NCBI GenBank assembly: GCA_024291935.2
Contig: CM044309.1
Span: 34,744,001-34,808,000, forward strand
Length of the DNA: 64,000 nt
Direction: 5' to 3'
From: Okapia johnstoni
Lineage: Eukaryota; Chordata; Mammalia; Artiodactyla; Giraffidae
How positions within the stretch are numbered: the first letter of the stretch is position 1; the number at the start of each line of letters is the position of its first letter. This document shows positions 1 to 10,559 of the stretch, piece by piece. Made by a program: the position numbers and the translations under genes. Below the pieces are notes generated by a model that was given only the letters and a program-made list of their open reading frames with translations, made no database searches and was not told the origin of the DNA.

Positions 1-844
1 GGAAATTTTTGGATTTAGATTCTTTCAGAAACAGGAGGAATATTAGATATGGTAAATACTAACTGCAGTAACAGATAAACAGTAAATAATTTCAAGATGT
101 TGAACACTGTAGAAGTTTATTTATTGCTCAATAACCCTTTTAATGTGACTGTTCAGGAGGCAGATATCTATAAAGTCATTCAGGAATGGATGGTTTCTCC
201 AACTTGTGTTTCTACCATCCCCTAAGGCTTCAGTGTCCTTGACTAGCAGACAGGGTAAGGAGTGAGTGAAAGTTGAGATGAGGATTCCGGTCTCAGGAGG
301 GGCATTCATCATTCCTTCCCTAAACCGTTAACCAGAACCTAGGCACACTACCATAGGTAATTATAAAATGATCTGGAAAACATATTCCAGGTACACGCTC
401 TGAAAGGGGAAGCAGGTTGAATGAAAATTTGTGTCTGCCACAGAAGACATCAGATTAAGAATACAGATAATACAATCCTGCAAGGTTGTGAAGTGTTATT
501 AATGTCTATTGCTTCTTTGTACCTGTTTTGAACCTATGGTTAAGTAGATAAATAAATGATTCCATTGTAAGTACAGTATTGATGGAGAGACCATTTATAT
601 TCATCTTTGTACATTCTGCAATACCTGGCACAGTTAGCTACTATTCATTAAATTGAATCACTTTTAATTCAATTAACTAATTAACACAAAAATTTTCATC
701 AACATGAGAAGTAAACAGAATTGACTTGTTTCTCAGTGGCTATGTAGCCATGATTATTTCTGGTCCTACCTAGAGATACGTGTCTGTAGAGTTTTCTTTT
801 TCTTCAGAAATGAGAGCCATGGCTCAAGTGAAAGTAGAGAAGTT
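1..844. other. No gene recognised; possible L2 tail
   Basis: AT-rich single-copy-looking sequence with stops in all frames. At about 596-655 a stretch reading CTTTGTACATTCTGC followed by CCTGGCACAG and ATTCATTAAA resembles the 3' tail of an L2 LINE in plus orientation, but it is too short and decayed to be sure. Nothing else is recognised. Confidence 0.4.
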
Positions 845-847
845 TAG

Positions 848-1702
848 TCATATAGTATAAGGCAATATGTGAACCGTGAACTTCCAGATGTTCAAGCTGG
901 TTTTAGAAAAGGCAGAGGAACCAGAGATCAAATTGCCAACATCTGCTGGATCATCAAAAAAGCACAAGAGTTCCAGGAAAACATCTATTTCTGCTTTATT
1001 GACTATGCCAAAGCCTTTGACTGTGTGGATCATGATAAACTGTGGAAAATTCTGAAAGAGATGGGAATCCCAGACCATCTGACCTGCCTCTTGAGAAACC
1101 TGTATGCAGGTCAGGAAGCAACAGTCAGAACTGGACAGGGAACAACAGACTGGTTCCAAATAGGAAAAGGAGTACGTCAAGGCTGTATACTGTCACTCTG
1201 CTTATTTAACTTATATGCAGAGTACATCATGAGAAACGCTGGACTGGAAGAAACACAAGCTGGAGTCAAGATTGCCCAGAGAAATATCAATAACCTCAGA
1301 TATGCAGATGACACCACCCTTATGGCAGAAAGTGAAGAAGAACTAAAGAGCCTCTTGATGAAAGTGAAAGAGGAGAGTGAAAAAGTTGGCTTAAAGCTCA
1401 ACATTCAGAAAACTAAGATCATGGCATCTGGTCCCATCACTTCATGGGAAATAGATGGGGAAACAGTGGAAACAGTGGCTGACTTTATTTTTTTGGGCTC
1501 CAAAATCACTGCTGATGGTGATTGCAGCCATGAAATCAAAAGATGCTCACTCCTTGGAAGGAAGGTTATGACCAACCTAGATAGCATATTAAAAAGCAGA
1601 GACATTGCTTTGCCAACAAAGGTCTGTCTAGTCAAGGCTATGGTTTTTCCAATAGTCATGTATGGATATCAGAGTTGGACGGTGAAGAAAGCTGAGCACT
1701 GA
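848..1702 (+). pseudogene. BovB reverse transcriptase fragment, open 285 codons
   Basis: Open frame over the BovB RT domain. Visible motifs in order: FRKGRGTRDQI (fingers), FIDYAKAFDCVD (motif A with the first catalytic Asp), GVRQGCILS (motif B, QG intact), YADDTTL (motif C, catalytic DD), GLKLNIQKTK (motif D) and FLGSKIT (motif E). It has no true initiator: the frame opens after a stop at 845-847, and the first Met-like codon at 869 is a GTG inside the domain. It ends at a TGA at 1700-1702 where other BovB copies read CGA, which fits CpG decay; the C-terminal part continues in the same element downstream. The endonuclease domain is absent, so it is not expected to be autonomous. This is a retrotransposon remnant, not a host gene. 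Confidence 0.85.
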
Positions 1703-2083
1703 AGAATTGATGCTTTTGAACTGTGGTGTTGGAGAAGATTCTTGAGAGTCCCTTGGACTGCAAGGAGATCCAACCAGTCCATCCTAAAGGAGATCAGTCC
1801 TGGGTGTTCATTGGAAGGACTGATGTTGAAGCTGAAACTCCAATACTTGGGCCACCTCATTCAAAGAGCTGACTCATTGGAAAAGACCCTGATGCTGGGA
1901 AGGATTGGGGGCAGGAGGAGAAGGGGATGACAGAGGATGAGATGGTTGGCTGGCATCAGTGACTCGATGGACATGGGTTTGGGTAAACTCCGGGAGTTGG
2001 TGATGGACAGGGAGGCCTGGCGTGCTGTGATTCATGGGGTCTCAAAGAGTCGGACACAACTAAACGACTGAGCTGAACGGAAC
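862..2083 (+). mobile_element. BovB (RTE) LINE, 5'-truncated, RT domain to 3' end
   Basis: A 1.2-kb 5'-truncated BovB retrotransposon. It starts in the reverse transcriptase domain (QYVNRELPDVQAGFRKGRG) and runs to the typical BovB 3' end, where GTCGGACACAACTAAACGACTGA is followed by a GAAC-type tail. Full BovB elements are about 3-4 kb, so the endonuclease and N-terminal part are missing, as expected from incomplete target-primed reverse transcription. It is one of ten BovB pieces in the window. It looks young because the RT frame is open for most of its length. Confidence 0.93.
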
Positions 2084-2144
2084 ATGTACATAGTTCTATT
2101 TTAGGCCTGGTTAGGTGATAGATTTGGGGGTATTTATTTTAGTG

Positions 2145-2350
2145 TGAAAGTGAAGTTAAAGTGAAAGTAGCTCAGTCGTGTCTAACTCTTTGTGACCCCA
2201 TGGACTATACTGTACTTGCAATTCTTCAGGCCAGAATACTGGAGTGGGTTAGCCTTTCTCTTCACCAGGGGATCTTCCTGACCCAGGAATTAAACCAGGG
2301 CCTCCTGCATTGCCAGTGGATTCTTTACCAACTGAGCTATCAGGGACGCC
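2145..2350 (-). mobile_element. Bov-tA SINE
   Basis: Antisense Bov-tA: a GTGAAAGTGAAG-type tail at the left, CTCAGTCGTGTCTAACTC, then the BovA body, ending at the tRNA-derived head (reverse complement of GGC..CCCTGGTGGCTCAGT) near 2350. Full length at about 205 bp. It lies just downstream of the BovB copy and next to a second Bov-tA in the same orientation. Confidence 0.92.
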
Positions 2351-2366
2351 CTAAAGTTTTTTGTGT

Positions 2367-2567
2367 GTCTGTTAGTCATTCAGTCGTGTCCGACTCTTTG
2401 CGACCCCATGGACCTGCCAGGCTCCTCTGTCCATGAAATTCTCCAGGCAAGAATACTGGAGTGAGTTGCCATTTTCTCCTCCAGGGGATCTTCCTAACCC
2501 AGGGATCAAACCCGAGTTTTTTTGCATTGCAGGCAGATTCTTTACCATCTGAGTCACCAGGGAAGCC
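2367..2567 (-). mobile_element. Bov-tA SINE
   Basis: Second antisense Bov-tA, 16 bp after the first. It has CAGTCGTGTCCGACTCTTTG at the left and the tRNA-like head GAGTCACCAGGGAAGCC at the right. The pair could be two separate insertions, since the intervening CTAAAGTTTTTTGTGTG is not SINE sequence. Confidence 0.92.
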
Positions 2568-2594
2568 CTAATTGTAGTATTAAAATTAAAAGAA

Positions 2595-3265
2595 TAAATA
2601 GGAATAAGATACCACTTTATATCCAGCAGGATGTCTACTATCAGAAAAACTAGGGCTTTTTAGGGCTGATGAGGATGTGGAGAAAATGGACTCTTGTGCA
2701 CTACCGATAAGAATGTAAAATGGTGCAACTGCTGTGGAAAATCGAATGGAGATTCTTCAAAAAATTAAAAATAGAATTATCCTATGATCCCACTTCTGAA
2801 TTTATTCTAAAACAATTGAAAATAGACACATGAAAAGATAACTGCATGCCCATGTTTATAACAACATTAATCAAATAATTACAAATGGAAGCAATCCAAG
2901 TGTCCATCAATGGATGATAAGCAAAATGTGTCAAATACCTGCAGTGAATATTCTTCAGCCTTAAAAAGGAAGGGAATTTTGACATGTTGTACAACATGGA
3001 TGACTTAAGGACATTATGATAAATGAAATAAGCCAGTCACAAAAAGATAAATGCTGTATGATTATACTCCCATGAGGTCAAATTCATAAAGACAGAGAGT
3101 AGGAGAATGGTGGTTGCCAGAGTTTGGGAGGAGGAGGAATGGGGAGTTCTTAGTAGGCACAGAGCTTCAGTGTTGCAAGATGAAAAAGTTCTGTGCATGA
3201 ATTGTTGTGATAGTTGTAAAACTTTGTCAATTACCTAATGCCACTAAACTAAATACATTTAAAAT
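2595..3265 (+). mobile_element. Old mammalian L1 (L1M type), ORF2 end and 3' UTR
   Basis: Decayed L1 in plus orientation. Around 2770 the remains of ORF2 read like the L1 signature IELSYDPT (usually IELPYDPAIPLL), followed by GTGTCCATCAATGGATGA. The 3' UTR resembles L1MA/L1MB with a GAATGGTGGTTGCCAG segment. Many substitutions and no open frame mark it as old. Confidence 0.7.
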
Positions 3266-6009
3266 TCTTTTAAATAGCAAATTGTAAATTATGCATGGTT
3301 GCCACAATTTTTTAAATATATATAATTTGGAAAAGTAAATGAATAAAAGTAGACTGTTCATAGACCAATGATGATTATGCAGTATGAACCAAAGATTATG
3401 ATTAATTTATTTTTGTTTACCTAGATTGCTAAAGAAAAAAAAAAGCAAGGGAAAGGGTCAATGTTTTTGCATATATAATGCAAAAATAATTAATTCAGTG
3501 TCAATTCCTTCATTAAGTTAAAGACAAAACCAAAATATTGCTTACAATGACTATCCAAATAATTTATTAAATAAATATTTTATTTTTTAAATGGTAGCCT
3601 TTTTCAAGTCAACAATCTTTGATATTTTAAACTTGTGATCAAACATATGATTCTTCACCTCGTTCTTTAACGATCACTGTTCCCCTTTGCTTTCCCCACT
3701 TTACTTCATGCTAATGTTCAATGGCCCTTTAATGTTAACATATGTTTTGGGAATTATTTACTAAATGTGGAAAGTATTCACAATCATTCCTGTGCCTAGT
3801 CATTTCAGTTCATTTGGAATTCACTGCTAACATTTCTGGTTTAGTAATAAATGTGTTTACTGTTTATGTGTCTGATCGTTTTACTTTCTTTCAAATTATT
3901 TCAGCATGCAAAAGGAAATAGTTTTGCTGAAATATTTTTCAGTAGAGTAGCCTATCGTTAACATGTCAAACAAAGGAACCATTGGAAATAAAATCAGATT
4001 TTATTGGTACATGTATGGCTTTGCTGCATAAGAAAAGGAACGTTTCCTTGGGATGGGTACTTTTTCACATATGTTTTACATTCATTCCAATGATAGTAAA
4101 GTCTGTAATTCTAGCAATATCATATTTAGTATCAATAGATTGTAAATGTGCTCCGGTTGACCTTAGAAAAGCACCTACAATAGGACGTTGTCATTCTGGG
4201 TGTGACCGTTTATTTCACAGAATAGTCCGTCTGCCTTCATCTTTTCACAGAGGGACTATTTGGATTTTATTTTCTTTCTCTTCTCTCTTTTTTCCTTTTA
4301 TTCTACAAGTATTCATTGACCTTGTTTCTTCTTCTTTTTTTCTTTTCTCTTTTCTCTTCCTTCTTACTTCTTTTCTTGGCTATATTATAATTTTTCCATC
4401 TTGGCATATTTCCACCTAACATATTTCCATTTAGAACAATTTGACCTCTGTCATTTCCAAGTCTCTTTAAATAAATTATCATCTAAAATATTTACAGAGA
4501 GCATTTATTTTGATAGATCTAGCACTGAAAAGTCACTCTGGTTTTAAGGTCAGGATAGTTAATATCACTTGTGGAGGAAAGTTGAAGTTGCTTAATAAGT
4601 AAAGAAAAATCATACTATGACAAAATTGTTTCAGCGCATGTCAAGGGGAGTAAATCATGAGGATTATCTGAATTTTACAACTGATATTACTGTTGCACTT
4701 TGGCACTTGTTTGTAAATGTGTAATTTGTGTGAAGAGAGCTGACTTTCAGTGTCAACCTGCTCTTAGAGGTGGAAGGTTGTAGGTGGCCATTTTCCATTC
4801 TAGGCTTCAGTTGACTCATCTTTAAACTTGCAGGTTTGAGCTGAATCTTTAAGGTCGCTTAATTTGAGAATTCTGCAATTTTTCCTTGATATAATTTGTT
4901 ATTTTATCTCTTTAAACAGTTATGTGTGTCATTGCTTCCAAGGTATTATAATGATACCTAAAAAAAAAACATAGCTCTTCCTAAAAAAGAAACACCCCAA
5001 TTAAAAGTCTCTTAATAAATCAGTGGTGCTCTGTGGTTATGCATTATTGGCTATGTACCTTCATGCTTTAGCATAGTCTAGTAATAACCTTTTTTTTATA
5101 CAACACAACAGTTAAAAGCTGAATATCACCGTAATTTTTTTTTTAAATGGCAACAAATAGTGCAGAAATGTGACCAGAAGCTCAACAAAAGAACAGATGG
5201 GAAAAAAATGTACAATTATCATTGAGAAGGGGCTGTACAGGATCTCTGAGGAGAGGAAATAGCTTAGCAACCACAATAACTTAGTCACATGGCATGAAAT
5301 CTACACATAGACTTTAAACACCACAGGAATCATTTGAAGGCTGGAAGTGGTCAGGTTTAATGGCACTAAGTGAGTAGGTGGGAGCAGACTTTCTGAACCA
5401 GTTGAAATGACTTTACAAACAGTCACGTTTCTCTCTGATGCTTTGTTTGATAGGCAGAGAAGGCTGTTTCCTTTGTGAAAACTGAGAAATTTTATGCTTC
5501 AGATTGAAAGCCATCAGTTTACTGTGTGACATTTAAAGATATAAACTAGATGGAGAAATGTAAATTAGAAAACAAAATATGCTGAAGGATAAGACAATTG
5601 AGCTTAGCTACTTTGGCCCAAAATACAATTCATTTACTGAACTAGAATGAGATCAGTGGGTAACAAGGAAAGGGAGCTGAGGTCTTGTCATACAAAACAC
5701 AAAACAAAAAAAAAAACTAAACTGTCTGGCAACATGGACTCCAAAAGATTAAAGGAAATGATCAATAAACCGGGAAAGGGGACATATTTTTGACACCAAC
5801 ACAAATTAGATTACACAAGGTAATCTAATTGAGTTTAAAATAAATCCAATTTCCATTATATATATTTTGCAGCATACATTTAGAACTTCTAAATTCTTTC
5901 ATAAACTTCTAACTTTCCTTCCTGCTCCTAAAGTATTGATAAAAGCTATTAGCCATAGCTAAGGAATGCTTGCTCCTCTGTTTTTATTCAATCTGAAATT
6001 TTGTTCTTT
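3266..6009. other. No gene recognised, 2.7 kb
   Basis: AT-rich DNA with short A and T runs and no repeat family I can name. A 145-codon open frame at 3982-4419 encodes a low-complexity, Phe/Leu/Ser-rich protein because it crosses a pyrimidine tract; it has no recognisable domain and is probably chance. No splice-bounded exon candidate stands out. Confidence 0.5.
4262..4380 (+). repeat. Polypyrimidine (CT-rich) tract
   Basis: About 120 bp strongly biased to T and C on the plus strand (TTTCTTTCTCTTCTCTC, later TTTCTTTTCTCTTTTCTC). It is low complexity rather than an exact microsatellite and it accounts for the long hydrophobic open frame across it. Confidence 0.8.
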
Positions 6010-6470
6010 TCTTTTTTTAAAAATTGTAATTAGATTATAATGTACAGAACAGCACAATGAATTGTTACAAAGTGAACACACCCTTATAAACACCACCTAG
6101 ATAAAAAAAATAGAACATTACTAGTGTTACAGAAGTATTCCCCAGGCACCTTCTAGTCAAAACATTTCCGTCCTCTACTCCATGGGTATCTGCTAATCAT
6201 AGATACCTATGATACGTAAGAGTAACTCAATCCATAGGTTAGATTTGCTTATTTTTAACTCAGTATTATAGTCTTACAATTCACATATTGCTGCATACAG
6301 CAGTAGATTTTCGTTCTCTCTAGTGTTCCATTGTATGAACATGTCACATTGCATTTATCTACTCTAATGTTAATGAACATCTGGACTGTGTACTTATGAA
6401 TAATGCAGCTGTGACCATTCTTCTACTTGAATCTTCCATGTGGGCATTTTCATGTGGTTTTTGAGATCCC
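6010..6470 (-). mobile_element. Old L1-type remnant, antisense (tentative)
   Basis: Contains AGTGTTCCATTGTATGAAC, GCATTTATCTACTCTAATG and ATGAATAATGCAGCTGTGA. These are in the order of the antisense L1 3' region (TATTCCATTGTATGAA, TTATCCATTC, AATAATGCTGC). Divergence is high, so the family is uncertain. Confidence 0.45.
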
Positions 6471-6754
6471 CACAGTAAGTTGGTTGTGTCCCAAGAGAGA
6501 AGTAGTTTGAAGCAGCTAGACAATCTTAATACCGAAACTTTGAAATTTCAGAACATCACTTCTGCATTCCATTGTTCAAAGCAGTCATACGCAGCCCAGG
6601 TTCCAAGGGATGAGAGAGAAGTTCTGTATTGGGAGGGGCAGAAATATTTGGAGAAATCACACCAGATGAAACTTCTGAAAATTCTTCTCAGCCATTCAGT
6701 CACCATTCTAGGTTACTCTCATGGTTTGCAAAAAAAAAAAAAAAAAAAAAAAAA
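6471..6754 (+). repeat. Unassigned old repeat ending in poly(A)25
   Basis: About 260 bp with phrases such as AACATCACTTCTGCATTCCA that resemble an ancient mammalian repeat I cannot name, followed by an uninterrupted run of 25 A at 6730-6754. Such a tail suggests a retroposed copy, but I see no clear target-site duplication. Two overlapping open frames here (about 90 codons each) read through the A run as poly-Lys and are not credible genes. Confidence 0.4.
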
Positions 6755-7504
6755 TTGACCTACTGCTGGCTTCCCTTTTTCTTAGGATTTTGGCCTCTCA
6801 AGTTCCGTGGGTTTTCTGAATCTCTGGTATCATTAAATCAATTTTTTAAACAACTTCTTCAACTTTTTCTAGGTATTCTTGGTTTACACCAGACTAGTTG
6901 AAACAGGTAAGGAAATTTTTATTCATTATTGCAAAAAGGGAGAGAATTCAACTCTGCTGAAACAAAAGGCAAGAGATATTTTAAACTGTAGGGTGAACTG
7001 ATGGGAAAGTACAGAAGGACACTCGCAGGGAGATTGATCAATGTGAGTAGACCAGCTGGGCTTGCTAATTTTCCCTTTTTGAAATTAAGTACCTAGTCTC
7101 CTACAGAGAATGGGAGACAGGGCTGCAATCTCCTTCAATGATTGCGGTTCGAAGGGATGGCTCCCAAGTCCTTGAGAAAGACATATCTGGAATGCAAAGT
7201 GATTTACACTTCAAAGGATCAGAGAAAGAGCTCACAGTTTCAAGTTTTGTGAAGTACATGCTCTAAGAAAAGGGAGGGCAGGGACATGTAGTCAGGAAGA
7301 AAGCTGCCTAAATTTTAATCAAGCTTGGGGAAACGCTAAGGATGTTTTGAACACCTTTCAACTTCATTTTATCATGTCAGGCCATTTCTTGCACCTCTCT
7401 CTCTCTTTCTCACTCTCTCTCATTCTCTCCTCTGTCAATCAGCTAAGCAAGATGTTCAGATAAACGATTCTCTCTGTCTTAAGCTCTCTTTGCAAATCTC
7501 TTTG
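6755..7504. other. No gene recognised; CT-rich microsatellite at 7395-7430
   Basis: Unassigned sequence. The only clear structure is an imperfect (CT)n stretch (CACCTCTCTCTCTCTTTCTC and onward). Confidence 0.5.
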
Positions 7505-7782
7505 TCTAGCCTTCTCCTACTAACGATTTACATTTCTACTTAAGTATCATTTCTTGGAGAGACTTTTCTTGACCTATCAACTTAAATGAATTGCCCCTAT
7601 TTTAGATTTAATATAGATGATACAAGTGTAGATATAGATACAAAATTAGTTGTGAACTTATTTGATTAAGTTTCCCTATTTAACTGTACATTCAAAGAGA
7701 GCAGGGACTATCTTTCTTTGTTCAACATCTAACATAGGAGCTGACACATAAAAGGCACAAAATAATTTTTAAATTAAAAAAA
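7505..7782 (+). mobile_element. L2 LINE 3' end
   Basis: Plus-strand match to the L2 3' end in the right order: a TTGGAGAGACTTTTCTTGACC block (consensus AGAGAGGCCTTCCCTGACC), AAGAGAGCAGGGACTATCTTT (consensus GAGGGCAGGGACTTTGTCT), and a terminal GGAGCTGACACATAAAAGGCACAAAATAA block. Old and decayed. Confidence 0.68.
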
Positions 7783-7964
7783 AATCAAGTCTTATTACCT
7801 CAGCCAGGTGATCAAGGTCACCATCAACAGTCATGAGTCATGGTGATATTATGTAGCCTCCATGTGATGTAATGGAAAATGCACATTCACTTCATGGTCT
7901 TCACACCTCAAACTCATAACTGCAGTCTAATCATGAAAATCTGAAGATAAGTCTCAACTGGGAC

Positions 7965-8325
7965 ACATTTTACAAAATACTAGACCAGTATTTTTCAAAA
8001 TGGTCAAGGTCATCAAAACAGGAAAAGTGTGAGAAAGTGTTGTAGCCAAGAGGAACGAAAGGAGGCATGACTACTAAATATAGTGCATTGTCCCAAAAGA
8101 GATCCCAAAACAGAGAAAGTACATGAGATTAAAACTAAGGAAATCTGAATAGAGCACGAACTTTAATAGTGATGTATCAATATTCACTCGGTTGTAATAA
8201 GTATATCAATACTATTAATAAGAAAAACTAGGTGTAGGGTATATACTAGCTCTTTGTACTAACTTTGCAATTTTTCTGTAACTTTAAAATTATTCCAAAA
8301 TAAAAATATTATTTAAAAATATTCA
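7965..8325 (+). mobile_element. L1M 3' UTR
   Basis: Plus-strand L1MB/L1MC-type 3' UTR. It contains TACTAGACCAGTATTTTTCA, a TAAGGAAATCTGAATAGAG block, the GGTGTAGGGTATATACTAGC block, and the characteristic end CAATTTTTCTGTAACTTTAA then ATTCCAAAATAAAAAT, which supplies the element's poly(A) signal. Confidence 0.78.
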
Positions 8326-8439
8326 AATCTCAATTCTGTTTTCTCTACATAAGTGTTACCTGAGTATGTACTATACCCTTGATATATGTCAAGATTATGA
8401 ATTCTTTGAGCTAGAGTTTAAGGATATGAGAGTTAATGG

Positions 8440-8566
8440 AGTTTAAGAATATCATGGTCCCCTTTTTTCATTTTATTCATGAAGAACCTGAAGTAAAAGG
8501 GCATTAACTGACTTTACTCAAGATCATATAACCATCAAGTGCAGTATTTAACACTGGACCCAGCTT
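8440..8566 (-). mobile_element. MIR SINE
   Basis: Antisense MIR core: ATTTTATTCATGAAGAACCTGAAG, then TTACTCAAGATCATATAACC and a final AACACTGGACCCAG, matching in order the MIR antisense blocks (GAGGAAACTGAGG, TTGCCCAAGGTCACACAGC, GAACCCAGG). Confidence 0.62.
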
Positions 8567-8739
8567 GGGCCAACTGATTAGACTTTGTAGGTGCAGTGAC
8601 TGTCTAGCAACTCGTATTTTTGACAAGCTCTTCAGTGTTGATTTTAAGCAGTGTCATCAAAATCCCAAATTAGATGCTAAGGCCCAGATTTTGTACCACT
8701 CTTTCTATTTCTATCTATTTCTCCTCTCATGGGTCACTT

Positions 8740-9400
8740 TGACCTCAGGTGTCCTCGGCTATAGCTTGAAGCAGGGTTTTGGTTCCAGGCCAGAGATTTA
8801 AATCCCGCCACAGCAGTGAGGGCACTGAATTCTAGTCACCAGACCACCAGTAACCAGTGGTCAGTGACAAGGCCCTGGCCCATGAGCTGTGTAGAGATGA
8901 ATTACCATATAGAGATAGAAAATAGTGAAATAAGTGTTTATTAGGAGGAAGAAGAGTACATGTGGATAGACACATGGGTGGGCTCAGAGAGTCACATACT
9001 CATGATAGTGAGTCAGTCATATGGGGCATTTCTTCCGGGTGTCCTTTGGCCAGTCATCTTGCTTTGCCCAGTTCTGGGTCCGTATTGACTTATTTCAGGG
9101 TTCTCCCATGTGTGCATCTCTTAGCCAAGATAGATTCTAGTGAAGAGGTCTAAGGGGAGGTTTGACATCACTTCCTATAAGGTGATGTCATCTCTTTTTG
9201 ATCTCCAAGGACATCCAAGGAGCCTTTCTGTGTGTGTATAGTTGGGAAGATCTCCCTGACTTTGAGAATGAGAAATCTTTGGTCTTTTATTTCTTATCTG
9301 GGCAGGGCTCAGCTTCTTCTCCCTCTTGCTATTTTGGAGTATCTGTCCACAGAGGATGACTTCAGCCGCTTAGTCTGGGGGCCTTCTATCTCCTGCCTCA
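8740..9400 (-). mobile_element. Solo ERV LTR, same family as 12671-13316
   Basis: A 661-bp LTR in minus orientation. Its reverse complement aligns along its whole length with the LTR at 12671-13316 (shared blocks GCAAAGCAAGATGA, TGGCCAAAGGA, CTCCTAATAAACACTT, GGGCCAGGG). Ends on the plus strand are TGACCTC and CTGCCTCA, giving the TG..CA termini of an LTR. The poly(A) signal AATAAA is at 8937-8942 on the minus strand. Flanks ACTT and ATTT suggest a decayed 4-bp duplication, as in class I ERVs. No internal viral genes are attached. Confidence 0.75.
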
Positions 9401-9718
9401 ATTTAATCTCTATAATGTGTAAAACTTTTGAACAAAGAATGGAGTATTCTGGGACAAGAGGGGAGACAGTGATATTGATTGTAGGGTATCGCACTACATC
9501 AGGCTACCTGGTAGTCTGAGTCAATTCTTTAATGTCATCTAGTATCTTATAACATTGTTACTTATTATATGATTAGAAATGGAAATAATTTATTCACGAA
9601 ATAAATATTTACTAGGAGTCCTACTATTTGTCAGGCACTATGTAATCAGTGGAGATATACAAATGAATGCTATCTTCTTCACCTGCATGGAAGAGGTAAT
9701 CACAGGTGGGGAGATATT

Positions 9719-10410
9719 CAGTAGCCCTTCCTTTATTTGAGATTTCATTTTCCCGCAGTTTCAGTTACCCAACATCCATCAAGATTCAAAAATATTAAAT
9801 GAAAAATTCCAAAGACAAGCAACCAATGTTTTTAATTTCATGCTATTCTGCGTAGGATGATGAATTTTAGAGATATGATTTAGCAATAGGATTTATCCTA
9901 CCCTTTAATCCTGTTGTGGTGGCTCAAATGGTAAAGCGTCTGCCTAGGAGACTCGGGTTTGATCCCTGGGTTGGGAAGATCCCCTGGAGAAGGAAATGGC
10001 AACCCACTCCAGTACTCTTGCCTGGAAAATCCCATGGACAGAGGAGTGTGGTAGGCTACAGTCCACGGAGTTGCAAAGAGTTGGACAGGACTGAGCGACT
10101 TCACTTTCACTTTCACTTTAATCCTTTAATCACTTTGTAACTGGCTAGGTTATCAGATTGACTGTCATGATATTTCAGCAGAACTTGTATTCAAGTAACC
10201 ATTATTTTACTTGATGTCCCCAAAGCACAAGTGTAATGATGTTGGTGATTTGAATACTCTCTTGCTGTGCCTGATTTATAAATTAAATTTTATTATAGGT
10301 ATGTATGTATAGAAAAAACATAGTATATATGGAGTTCAGTACTACCTGCAGATTCAGATAACCACTGAGGGTCTTGAAATGTATCCCCTGTGAAAAATGG
10401 GGGACTACTA
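9719..10410 (+). mobile_element. Tigger-type (pogo) DNA transposon, internally deleted, split by a SINE
   Basis: Begins CAGTAGCCCTTCC and ends CCCCCTGTG..GGGGGACTACTA, which are degraded terminal inverted repeats. The left half contains GCAGTTTCAGTTACCC, AAATATTAAATGAAAAATTCC and, after the SINE, CAGATTGACTGTCATGATAT and TTCAAGTAACCATTATTTTA, the leader found before a Tigger transposase start. A remnant of that start (CCCCAAAGCACAAGTGTAAT) is followed directly by the right end (ATAGGTATGTATGTATAG), so nearly all the transposase is deleted, MITE-fashion. The specific Tigger number is not certain. Confidence 0.77.
9913..10115 (+). mobile_element. Bov-tA SINE inside the Tigger element
   Basis: Complete plus-strand Bov-tA: tRNA-like head (GTGGTGGCTCAAATGG), body, and CTGAGCGACTTCACTTTCAC tail. 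It is flanked by a perfect 10-bp target-site duplication, CTTTAATCCT at 9903-9912 and 10116-10125, so the insertion point in the older Tigger is exact. Confidence 0.95.
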
Positions 10411-10559
10411 TATATGTGATCAAATGATTCAGGGAATTAAAGAGTTGCGATGATATAATGAGAAGACAGAACTGTAGGGGAACAGAGGAGGAAGTGGTCA
10501 TTTCCCTCTTAGTATTCAGGATCGGTTTTGCAGAAGAAGTGCATTTCTTATACATTCTA

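Larger units (their letters stand above)
9575..10550 (+). repeat. Unassigned ancient mammalian repeat, split by Tigger (9719-10410)
   Basis: Left part (9575-9718) contains CACGAAATAAATATTTACTA, GTCCTACTATTTGTCAGGCA and AGTGGAGATATACAAATGAA, a very common mammalian pattern (..TACTATGTGCCAGGCACTGTG..). The right part (10411-10550) continues with a GGAACAGAGGAGGAAGTGGTC block that fits further along the same consensus. I do not remember the family name. Related pieces occur at 25665, 52262 and 59170. Confidence 0.42.

Noticed and set aside
3982..4419. 145-codon open frame, hydrophobic, resembling a membrane protein
   Set aside because: Its hydrophobic character comes from a pyrimidine tract at 4262-4380; no domain, no splice or promoter context.
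6629..6901. 90-codon open frame with poly-Lys
   Set aside because: Reads through the A25 run in one of its frames; product of the homopolymer.
9163..9190. TGACATCAC..GTGATGTCA inverted repeat as a CRE-type regulatory site
   Set aside because: Arms are only 9 bp with a 10-bp spacer inside a decayed LTR; it differs from the CRE core TGACGTCA.
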